A DNA stretch of 64,000 bases from Vibrio furnissii CIP 102972 (GTDB lineage Bacteria; Pseudomonadota; Gammaproteobacteria; Enterobacterales; Vibrionaceae), in contig NZ_ACZP01000014.1 of NCBI RefSeq assembly GCF_000176175.1, positions 1,364,001 to 1,428,000 of the forward strand, read 5' to 3'. Position 1 is the first letter of the stretch. Each line of letters opens with the position of its first letter. Positions 9,064 to 16,024 of the stretch are shown here, piece after piece. A program made the translations under genes and the position numbers. The notes beneath the pieces are model-generated. The model ran no database searches. It was not told where the DNA came from and was given only the letters and a program-made list of their open reading frames with translations.

Positions 9064-9516
9064 ATGATATTTAAACGTGTATTAATTCCCATTGATCTTT
9101 CCTTCACTGATATGGTGAAGCAGGAGGTGGCGGTGGCTCTTGCGCTCATCGAATCTAGTGGCGTGATCGACATCATCTATGTCGATGATGCTAAAACGCA
9201 TCACAGTTTGGCACCAACGGTGTCAGACAGTGTTTTTTCTAAACAACATCAGCATGCATTCGATAGCTTAAAAGAAATACTCAAGCACTGTGTTCCAAGG
9301 CCCAATCGGGGATCAGCAATGATTCGCAATGGTGTCGTCGCGGATGAAATATTGAGACAAGCGAAAAAATCCAGTGTTGATGCCATCGTTATGGTCTCAA
9401 AATCGCCAAAGCTCAGTTCATATATTAATGGTTCGACGGCTGCAAAAATTGTACGTCACTCAGACTGCTCTGTGTTCGTATTAAAGCATCATGCGGCAAC
9501 CATGATTGAACGATAA
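9064..9516 (+). CDS. Universal stress protein (UspA family), TRAP-linked
   Basis: The ATG at 9064 has a ribosome site (GGGAGAGAATT) and starts the classic UspA first strand FKRVLIPIDLS. An earlier in-frame start at 9022 lies inside dctM and is less likely. The product is 150 residues. The C-terminal part ends with SSYINGSTAAKIVRHSDCSV, matching the G-(9)-G-S/T-V ATP-binding tail only loosely. It follows dctM by one base, like TeaD, the UspA protein that regulates the ectoine TRAP transporter TeaABC in Halomonas. By analogy it may tune this transporter; that is inference. Confidence 0.85.
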   Translation: MIFKRVLIPIDLSFTDMVKQEVAVALALIESSGVIDIIYVDDAKTHHSLAPTVSDSVFSKQHQHAFDSLKEILKHCVPRPNRGSAMIRNGVVADEILRQAKKSSVDAIVMVSKSPKLSSYINGSTAAKIVRHSDCSVFVLKHHAATMIER

Positions 9517-9595
9517 AAGATAAATAGAAATTAATGTATATCTGCTAAATAAAATGGATTTAGTGGAGGGTACTCTCACGTGAAAGGAATGAATC

Positions 9596-10867
9596 ATGAA
9601 TAATCAGCAATTACATCAAAGAAGAAACCAAGTATTTTCAAATGGGATGGGCGCCTTATATCCCATTTACGTTGCCAAGGCAGAAAATGCTTTAATATGG
9701 GATGTGGAAGGAAATAAATACATCGATTTTGCATCGGGTATTGCCGTCAATAACACAGGACATTCCAATAAACGGATTGTTGAAGCCGTCAAAGCGCAAC
9801 TTGACAATTTCTCGCATACCTGTGCCTTAGTCACGCCATATGAGTCATTTGTGGCGCTGGCAGAAAAACTGACTCAAATTGCGCCCGGGCCTTCAGAGAA
9901 AAAGGCCGTCTTTCTTACAACCGGTGCTGAAGCGGTAGAGAATGCGGTAAAAGTTGCGCGGGCCTATACCGGGCGTAGTGGTGTGATTGCGTTCAAAGGT
10001 GGATTTCATGGCCGGACGAATTTAACCATTGCACTAACTGGGAAAATTGCACCCTACAAAGCCAGCTTTGGCCCATTTCCCGGTGAGATTTTTCATGCAC
10101 CATATCCCAATGAACTGCATGGCATTTCGGTTGAACAGAGTTTGCAAGCGCTTGAAGACCTCTTTGCATGTGACATTGAAGCCACGCGCGTTGCGGCAAT
10201 CATTTTCGAGCCAATTCAAGGGGAAGGTGGATTTTATCAAGCGCCCAAGGCATTTGCGCAGGGCTTACGCGCGCTTTGCGACAAGTATGGCATCATGCTG
10301 ATTGCGGATGAAATTCAATCAGGCTTTGCTCGTACTGGAAAAATGTTTGCCACGGAGTATTTGGATATTGAGCCGGATCTGATGACCATGGCGAAGGGGA
10401 TTGCTGGTGGCTTCCCGCTGTCGGCCGTGGTCGGAAAAGCCGATGTCATGAATGCAGCACCTGCGGGTGGCCTTGGTGGGACTTATGCAGGTTCTCCGAT
10501 GGGATGTGTCGCAGGGCTTGAAGTCTTAAAGATCATTGCAGAAGAAAATTTATGCGAGAAAGCACTAAATATTGGTGAAGTTGTGCATGCGCGATTAACA
10601 AAGTTACAAACACTGGTTCCTCAAATCAGTGAAGTTCGCGCGCATGGTGCGATGATGGCAATTGAGTTTTCGGACCCTTCATCGGGTCAACCGCTGCAAC
10701 AGTTTACGAAGTCGATTATTGACAACGCGCAACAACATGGCGTGATCCTTCTCTCTTGCGGAGTGAAAGGCAATGTCATTCGATTGTTACCACCGTTGAC
10801 CATTGAATTGGATGTGTTGAATGAAGGTCTGGATAAGTTAGAAGCGATTATCAAAGCGCTGGCTTAG
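9596..10867 (+). CDS. gabT: 4-aminobutyrate aminotransferase
   Basis: The 423-residue class-III PLP aminotransferase moves the amino group of GABA to 2-oxoglutarate, giving succinic semialdehyde and glutamate. The PLP lysine is Lys267 in MTMAKGIAGGFP. The cofactor-ring Asp238 lies in LIADEIQSGFARTG and the phosphate-binding motif is TTGAEAVENAVKVAR. The ATG has AAAGGAATGAATC ahead of it. With GabD upstream and the TRAP transporter between, the locus encodes uptake plus a complete two-step route to succinate. 5-Aminovalerate is a common second substrate of such enzymes. Confidence 0.92.
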   Translation: MNNQQLHQRRNQVFSNGMGALYPIYVAKAENALIWDVEGNKYIDFASGIAVNNTGHSNKRIVEAVKAQLDNFSHTCALVTPYESFVALAEKLTQIAPGPSEKKAVFLTTGAEAVENAVKVARAYTGRSGVIAFKGGFHGRTNLTIALTGKIAPYKASFGPFPGEIFHAPYPNELHGISVEQSLQALEDLFACDIEATRVAAIIFEPIQGEGGFYQAPKAFAQGLRALCDKYGIMLIADEIQSGFARTGKMFATEYLDIEPDLMTMAKGIAGGFPLSAVVGKADVMNAAPAGGLGGTYAGSPMGCVAGLEVLKIIAEENLCEKALNIGEVVHARLTKLQTLVPQISEVRAHGAMMAIEFSDPSSGQPLQQFTKSIIDNAQQHGVILLSCGVKGNVIRLLPPLTIELDVLNEGLDKLEAIIKALA

Positions 10868-10893
10868 TCTTCTTTACGTCGCAAAAACAAAAA

Positions 10894-10915
10894 AGCCGCT
10901 GACGAATCAGCGGCT
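10894..10915. terminator. Bidirectional terminator between gabT and tRNA-Ser
   Basis: AGCCGCTGA-CGAA-TCAGCGGCT is followed by TTTT on the + strand and by TTTTTTGTTTTTG on the minus strand. It serves both gabT and the tRNA-Ser transcript. Confidence 0.85.
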
Positions 10916-10924
10916 TTTCGAATG

Positions 10925-11015
10925 TGGCGGAGAGATAGGGATTTGAACCCTAGGATAGCTATTAACCATCGCCGGTTTTCAAGACCGGTGCTTTCAACCA
11001 CTCAGCCATCTCTCC
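10925..11015 (-). tRNA. tRNA-Ser (anticodon UGA)
   Basis: On the minus strand a 91-base tRNA is visible. The acceptor stem GGAGAGA pairs with TCTCTCC, followed by G and an encoded CCA end (10925-10927). The anticodon loop CTTGAAAA between ACCGG/CCGGC arms gives UGA, which reads UCA and UCG. The long variable arm after the anticodon stem and the T-arm GGGTTCAAATCCC are typical of serine tRNAs. Confidence 0.95.
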
Positions 11016-11154
11016 GTAAGTGCGAAGAACTATACTCGCGGATAACCATGTTGTAAATACGTCATTGTGCTAACTGACTAGTCTATAACCATTTTTACGA
11101 ATTTTGTTTTGAAAGCAAGGTTGGCGCGAGGCCGGTGGGGCTGAACACAACAAA

Positions 11155-11178
11155 AAGGCCGACGTCATCGTCGGCCTT
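11155..11178 (-). terminator. Rho-independent terminator of the purA paralogue
   Basis: On the minus strand AAGGCCGACG-ATGA-CGTCGGCCTT is a perfect 10-bp stem followed by TTT, just beyond the stop of the adenylosuccinate synthetase paralogue. Confidence 0.85.
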
Positions 11179-11200
11179 GGCTTGGTTCTTTTGGGGCAGA

Positions 11201-12457
11201 TTAACGCAGAATCATCTGCGCGCGTTCTGGACCCACTGAAATCATTTTCACGGGCACACCCATGAGCGCTTCAACACGCAGTACGTATTTTTGCGCTGCA
11301 ACTGGCAAGCTTTCAAAGGTGCGACAACCAGTGATGTCTTCGCTCCAGCCTTCCATTTGTTCGTAAACTGGCGCAAGGGCAGACGTTTGTGGCCAAATTG
11401 GGTTTTCGCTATGGTCGCCGTCGTAGTCCACGCAGATTTTCAGATCTTGCATGCCGCTTAGGCAGTCCAGTTTAGTCAGTGCAACTTCTGTTGCAGCTTG
11501 TAGTTCAACGCCGTTACGTGTTGCCACTGCATCGAAATAACCCATATCACGTGGACGACCTGTGACCGCGCCGTATTCATTCGCAGCTTCACGGAAGCTG
11601 TCTTGCTCTTCCATGGCGGTGATCAATGTGCCTGTACCGACAGAAGAACTGAATGATTTGGCAACCGCAATGATGCGCTCTGGGCGAAGTGCTGGCAAAC
11701 CACTACCCAAACCTGCGTATGCTGCTGTCACGTTTGAAGAGGTTGTCCATGGGTATTCACCGTAAACGAGGTCACGACCCGCGCCCAATTGTGCTTCAAA
11801 CAGTAGGTTTTCGTCTTTCGCTTGCAGCGCTTTCAATGGCTCGCTGACGTTACAAATCGCATCGCGCCATGGGGCAGAAACTTCCAACAACCAGTCTGTC
11901 ATCTCTTGTGCGGTTTGCGTAAATTCGAAAGTTGGGTAAAGCGCTTTTAATTGCGGCAGTTTCCAGTCCAGCATGAATTGAATACGTTCACGCAATACTT
12001 CAGGTTGTTTCAACCAACCAACCAGAATCCCTTTCTTCATGACACGGTCACCGTATGCAGGTGCGATGCCTTGACGCGTTGAACCGTAAGCGCCATCACC
12101 AAGGCGTAATTCTTCTAGCGTATCTTCCAGTGCGTGAATAGGCAGACACAGCGTGGCGCGGTCAGAGATGCACAGGTTGACGTTCACGCCAGCTTCTTTG
12201 ACTTCTGCGATTTCTTGAGACAGTGGCGCAGGGCTGATCACCATGCCAGGGCCAAGCACTGCAATACAGCCTGGGTTGAACACGCCGCTTGGCAGTTGGT
12301 GCAGTTTGAATGTACCAAAATCATTCACAACGGTATGACCGGCGTTATTACCGCCTTGGAAACGGATGCTGGCTGCGGCACTATCTGCTAAATAGTCCAC
12401 GATACGGCCTTTACCTTCATCACCCCAGTTAGCACCAACTACAACAATAGACGACAT
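11201..12457 (-). CDS. Divergent adenylosuccinate synthetase paralogue
   Basis: The 418-residue protein is clearly of the PurA fold, which joins IMP and aspartate using GTP. The P-loop WGDEGKGRIVD keeps the catalytic Asp, and NNAGHTVV keeps the catalytic His. The aspartate loop reads GAVTGRPRDMG and the family motif LTKLDCLSG is present. It departs from ordinary PurA at several usually fixed places. FEGAQGTLLD is replaced by FEAQLGAGRD, the VGAGPFPTE block by VGTGTLITAME, and GRGIGPAYEDK by RQGIAPAYGDR. It is about ten residues shorter than usual. It is divergent from a LysR gene and not in a purine operon, so I read it as a second, specialised copy. The start has AAGGAGATC. Confidence 0.85.
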   Translation of the reverse strand: MSSIVVVGANWGDEGKGRIVDYLADSAAASIRFQGGNNAGHTVVNDFGTFKLHQLPSGVFNPGCIAVLGPGMVISPAPLSQEIAEVKEAGVNVNLCISDRATLCLPIHALEDTLEELRLGDGAYGSTRQGIAPAYGDRVMKKGILVGWLKQPEVLRERIQFMLDWKLPQLKALYPTFEFTQTAQEMTDWLLEVSAPWRDAICNVSEPLKALQAKDENLLFEAQLGAGRDLVYGEYPWTTSSNVTAAYAGLGSGLPALRPERIIAVAKSFSSSVGTGTLITAMEEQDSFREAANEYGAVTGRPRDMGYFDAVATRNGVELQAATEVALTKLDCLSGMQDLKICVDYDGDHSENPIWPQTSALAPVYEQMEGWSEDITGCRTFESLPVAAQKYVLRVEALMGVPVKMISVGPERAQMILR

Positions 12458-12536
12458 GTTTTGATCTCCTTAAAAGTTACCTTTTTATCCTATGGGGGGA
12501 TCGTAAATAAGAAAAATTAATAATCATTATGAGCTT

Positions 12537-12553
12537 GATAAGGAATTCATATC
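12537..12553. promoter_or_regulatory. Candidate LysR operator between the purA paralogue and the LysR gene
   Basis: GATAAGGAATTCATATC is a dyad (GATA...GAATTC...TATC) centred on GAATTC in the 164-bp divergent intergenic region. It fits the shape of a LysR-type site. No consensus is known to me for this regulator. Confidence 0.3.
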
Positions 12554-12621
12554 GAGATAATTTGACCGCGTTCAATGATCACACCACCATTTTCGGCATC
12601 ATAGATGGTTAAGGAGCGGAT

Positions 12622-13509
12622 ATGCTGGATCTCAACTGGCTCAACACGTTTGTCACGCTGGCTCGTTTGGAGCACTTTGGCAAGGCGGCCAACGAACTGC
12701 ACATGACTCAGCCCAACGTGAGCTTACACATCAAACAGCTGGAGCAAAGTACGCGCGTCAAACTGATTGAACGTAATCCGTTTCGTCTGACGCAAGCGGG
12801 CGAACGCTTGTTGCAAAGTGCGCAAAATACATTGATGGAACTGCAAAGCTGTCAGTCGGACCTCAATGCGATTAACGATTTGTGCCAAGGCACACTCACG
12901 ATTGCTGCGAGCGATATTATTTCGCGTTGGTTACTGATTGGGCCGTTTCAATCATTTAAAGCCGAGTTTCCCGGTATTGATTTAACGTTGCTGAATACCA
13001 CATCGACACAGGCGTCAGATTCAGTGAAGAGTGCGAAAGCCGATCTCGGTTTTGTGATGGCGCAAAAGGAGAGTCAACCGCTGCATTTTACCGAGCTGAA
13101 ACAGGTCACATGGTGCGCGTTAGGAAACGGCCTTGAAGCGTGGCAAAAAGGGGAGCAGGTCGATAACCTTGAAGCGCCGACATTGATTCTTCTGGGTCAC
13201 GATACGCGAACGCGGGATTTGATGGATCCTGCGCTGCCTGATCTAAAACTGCCCAAGTATCGCATTATGGAAGTCGATAGTGTGGACGCACAGATTGATT
13301 GGGCAGAAGCCGGCTTTGGCATCGCGATTGTGCCTGACTTTTCGCTCCATCCGAAGCTCAACCTGCAATCGACGATCACGCCGTTGCCGACATTTCCTTC
13401 TGCTAGTTTGGGTTACATTGTGCGCCAAAACCAAGTGTTATCGAAAGCGATTAAGAAGTTACTGCGTTGGGTGGAAGAAGAAATTGTGCGCTCACCGCAT
13501 GTTCAGTAA
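12622..13509 (+). CDS. LysR-family transcriptional regulator, divergent from the purA paralogue
   Basis: The 295-residue protein has the LysR helix-turn-helix at its N-terminus (LNTFVTLARLEHFGKAANEL, then MTQPNVSLHIKQLE) and a substrate-binding-type C-terminal domain from about residue 90. The ATG has TAAGGAGCGGAT ahead of it. It faces the adenylosuccinate synthetase paralogue, which suggests it controls that gene. No ligand can be read from the sequence. Confidence 0.9.
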   Translation: MLDLNWLNTFVTLARLEHFGKAANELHMTQPNVSLHIKQLEQSTRVKLIERNPFRLTQAGERLLQSAQNTLMELQSCQSDLNAINDLCQGTLTIAASDIISRWLLIGPFQSFKAEFPGIDLTLLNTTSTQASDSVKSAKADLGFVMAQKESQPLHFTELKQVTWCALGNGLEAWQKGEQVDNLEAPTLILLGHDTRTRDLMDPALPDLKLPKYRIMEVDSVDAQIDWAEAGFGIAIVPDFSLHPKLNLQSTITPLPTFPSASLGYIVRQNQVLSKAIKKLLRWVEEEIVRSPHVQ

Positions 13510-13836
13510 ACCAGTAGGTGCGTAAGTGTTGAGCGTGTCATCGACCAACAAAAATAAAGGGCAAAAAATGCCCATTTGGCCAATGTTTGCGCAGTTTTAG
13601 CCATCAAAATGCAGAACTTGGGTCGTTAACTGTGTCGAAACTTTGCACAAAAGAATGGTGTATTTACTCTAATTTGTGAAGTGCTAATAAAATAATGTTT
13701 TATTGCTAATGTATTGATATATAAAAATAAATTAAGGTTGAGAATACGACTGTACGCCCGAAAGTGTTTGCGACTTACTGTGAAGTACTTCAAAATTAGG
13801 ACATTAGCATTTCTTCTTAGTTAAGAATGAGGTTTT
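13510..13836. other. AT-rich intergenic stretch upstream of the MaoC-family gene
   Basis: These 327 bases hold a small hairpin soon after the LysR stop (GGGC-AAAAAAT-GCCC near 13559), without a good T-run. The 13660-13740 part is very AT-rich and likely carries the promoter of the MaoC gene. I see no gene in it. Confidence 0.4.
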
Positions 13837-14508
13837 ATGAAAGTCGCGGATCTATTTAAACATCGTGCAGAAAATCTTGTTAAACACGCTGAATTTAAGC
13901 AGTGGGTTTCTCCTGCTATGCGTGAATACTGGGACGAATTCTTAGGCAAAGCCAATAATCGCCAGCTGTTCACTTGGGTGAAAGAGTTCCATCAGCCGGC
14001 AAATGAAGACGTACAAATCCCCGAGCCTATCGTGTTAAAACCCGAAGCGCAGGTAGTGTACGATGAATTGGTGCCACAAATTGGTGACGTGATCCATATC
14101 GGTGACTGGATTCTCGTTGATCAGGATCGTATTAACCAATTTGGTGCTGTCACGGAAGATATGCAATGGATTCACACTGACCCAGACAAAGCACAAGCTG
14201 AGTCACCATTTAAAACCACCATCGCACACGGTTTTTTAACCTTGGCGTTACTGCCTAAGTTAACCGATAGCGTGGATGCGGATAACTCACTGTTCCCGAC
14301 CGCAAAGCTGGTAGTGAACATTGGCCTCAACTCTGTACGTTTCCCTTATCCGGTGAAATCTGGCAGCCGAGTTCGCGCAGTGAGTACGTTGTCTAAAGTC
14401 ACACCGATTAAGAAAGGCCTTGAGATTGAACGTGAAATCAAGGTGGAGATCGAAGGCGTTCGCCGCCCGGGGTGTGTTGTGGTCTCAGTGATTCAACTGC
14501 ATTTTTAA
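13837..14508 (+). CDS. MaoC-family (R)-specific enoyl-CoA hydratase-like protein
   Basis: The protein has 223 residues. The C-terminal ~145 residues form a MaoC hot-dog domain with the hydratase motif DQDRINQFGAVTEDMQWIH, where the Asp and His are the catalytic pair, followed by TTIAHGFLTLALLP. The N-terminal ~75 residues are an extension not found in short PhaJ proteins. Such enzymes hydrate trans-2-enoyl-CoA to (R)-3-hydroxyacyl-CoA. No PHA or fatty-acid genes adjoin it. The ATG has TGAGG ahead of it. A bidirectional terminator separates it from pstS on the other strand. Confidence 0.85.
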   Translation: MKVADLFKHRAENLVKHAEFKQWVSPAMREYWDEFLGKANNRQLFTWVKEFHQPANEDVQIPEPIVLKPEAQVVYDELVPQIGDVIHIGDWILVDQDRINQFGAVTEDMQWIHTDPDKAQAESPFKTTIAHGFLTLALLPKLTDSVDADNSLFPTAKLVVNIGLNSVRFPYPVKSGSRVRAVSTLSKVTPIKKGLEIEREIKVEIEGVRRPGCVVVSVIQLHF

Positions 14509-14522
14509 GTGCGTCGAGCATT

Positions 14523-14552
14523 AAAAAAGGAGAGCATTGGCTCTCCTTTTTT
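14523..14552. terminator. Bidirectional terminator between the MaoC gene and pstS
   Basis: AAAAAAGGAGAGC-ATTG-GCTCTCCTTTTTT gives an A/T-flanked perfect stem that works on both strands. Confidence 0.9.
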
Positions 14553-14559
14553 GTGCCTG

Positions 14560-15384
14560 TTATTTGTATTCCCCAACGGGAATGTAGCCGTATTCAACGA
14601 TCAATGCTTTCGCGCGTTCAGAATGCAGAAAGTCGAGGAAGGCTTTGGCTTCTTTGCTGGCTTTCTCGCTGTAATGCAACACCAAAAATGGGCGAGACAA
14701 AGCGTATTTGTGTTCGGCAATCGTTTTTGATGTCGCATCGATGCCCTCGAATTGGATCGCTTTGACCGATTTATCGACAGATCCTGTGGACACAAAACCG
14801 ATGGCTTGCGAGTTGTGATTAATCAGCGTTTTGACCATGCTGTTGCTGTTCACCACCAAGTTGTTTGGACTGATATCAGACACCAAACGGTCTTTGATGA
14901 TTTTGGTCAGCCCCAGTAGGCTTTCGAAACTGTAACGCGTGCCAGAAGAGGCTTCACGCGTAACCACTGCGATTTTTTGGTCGCTACCACCCACTTGTTT
15001 CCAGTTGGTGATGGTTCCTTTGTAAATCTCATACAACTGTTCACGCGATAAGTTATTGACAGGGTTGGCGCGGTTAACGATCACGGCGAGACCATCGTAG
15101 GCGAGTAGGAAAGAGTTGAGCGATTCCTCCTCTTCACTTTCGGTGAGGTAACGTGAACTCATGGCGATTTGAGCAACGCCTTTTTTCAGCAATGTAATTC
15201 CGGCTGTGGAGCCAACACCTTGAACAGCGACGTAGCTGTCCGGGTGAGTGGCATTGTATTCCTCGGCCAATACATCCATGATGCGAGCAACAGATGTAGA
15301 ACCAGAGACATTAATCTCGCTCGCTTGCGCAAAAGAGGTCAAAAGTGAGAGTGAGCAAAGAGCAGCAAGCGCGACCCGTAGCAT
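14560..15384 (-). CDS. Phosphate-binding PstS-family periplasmic protein
   Basis: I start it at the ATG at 15384, which has a GGAG site and opens the signal peptide LRVALAALCSLSLLTSFAQA. An upstream TTG at 15414 is less likely. The 274-residue product has the phosphate-binding motifs INVSGSTSVAR and REASSGTRYSFES typical of PstS. It would bind phosphate for an ABC transporter, but no pstC, pstA, pstB or phoU is nearby, so it is an orphan copy. Vibrios commonly carry more than one pstS. No clear Pho box was found in the 215 bases upstream. Confidence 0.87.
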   Translation of the reverse strand: MLRVALAALCSLSLLTSFAQASEINVSGSTSVARIMDVLAEEYNATHPDSYVAVQGVGSTAGITLLKKGVAQIAMSSRYLTESEEEESLNSFLLAYDGLAVIVNRANPVNNLSREQLYEIYKGTITNWKQVGGSDQKIAVVTREASSGTRYSFESLLGLTKIIKDRLVSDISPNNLVVNSNSMVKTLINHNSQAIGFVSTGSVDKSVKAIQFEGIDATSKTIAEHKYALSRPFLVLHYSEKASKEAKAFLDFLHSERAKALIVEYGYIPVGEYK

Positions 15385-15600
15385 AAGTGAACTCCAAAAT
15401 AGGTAATCGAACAAAGCATTATGTTATGTCGCTTAGATTACAATTTTGTGAATCGTCGTCTTGTGCAAGCCTGATAGTGTGAAATGCCTCCAGTTTAAAC
15501 GGGATGGGTTATACTCAAAACACATTGAGATCATAGAAAATTCAGTTCTTTCAGGAGATACTGAGTCGGTTAGCTGGTTGAGAAAGGCGTTGAGGGAGTT

Positions 15601-15954
15601 ATGGCGGTCATTAGTTTACTGCAGCGTCAGATAGAGCGAAGAGCGGCACTGGTGTGCGACAATCGAAATCAGAGCTTGCCGGCTGAATTGGGTAAGTCCG
15701 GTTTTGAATCCATCGAAAATGGCGTCCAGTTTATGCAGAGCCACTTTAAGTTGGACTCTGCGCATTGCGATTACACCAGCCCAGTGGCGAAAGTGATCTG
15801 GGAAGAAGAGTCGAACTTGTGGGCGTTGTATGTGCCATCGGGTTCGGGCGAAACGCCGGAATGGGTTCCGTATCCGTATTTATCCAAAAGTGGTGATTTA
15901 ACCGCGTTGATTCGAGAAGTGGAAAAGGACCCGAAAGCGTACTTTTGGTCTTGA
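15601..15954 (+). CDS. DUF3024-type hypothetical protein
   Basis: The 117-residue protein has no signal peptide or membrane helix. The aromatic-rich middle (VIWEEESNLWALYVPSGSG, then WVPYPYL) and the tail DPKAYFWS resemble the DUF3024 family of Vibrio and enteric bacteria, whose function is unknown. The ATG has a strong GAGGGAG site. It stands alone before a bidirectional terminator shared with rnb. I assign the family from memory of its pattern. Confidence 0.7.
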   Translation: MAVISLLQRQIERRAALVCDNRNQSLPAELGKSGFESIENGVQFMQSHFKLDSAHCDYTSPVAKVIWEEESNLWALYVPSGSGETPEWVPYPYLSKSGDLTALIREVEKDPKAYFWS

Positions 15955-15980
15955 GGTTTTACGAATCTATTTCAGGCAAT

Positions 15981-16011
15981 AAAAAAGGCATTCATGATGA
16001 ATGCCTTTTTT
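15981..16011. terminator. Bidirectional terminator between the DUF3024 gene and rnb
   Basis: AAAAAAGGCATTC-ATGAT-GAATGCCTTTTTT forms a stem flanked by A and T runs and serves both converging genes. Confidence 0.9.
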
Positions 16012-16024
16012 GATCGTGTCGCGC

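Noticed and set aside
11201..12457. A PurZ-type enzyme for 2-aminoadenine DNA
   Set aside because: The WGDEGKG motif keeps the catalytic Asp that PurZ proteins replace, the length is that of PurA, and no phage DNA polymerase or companion genes are nearby. It remains a PurA paralogue with unknown preference.
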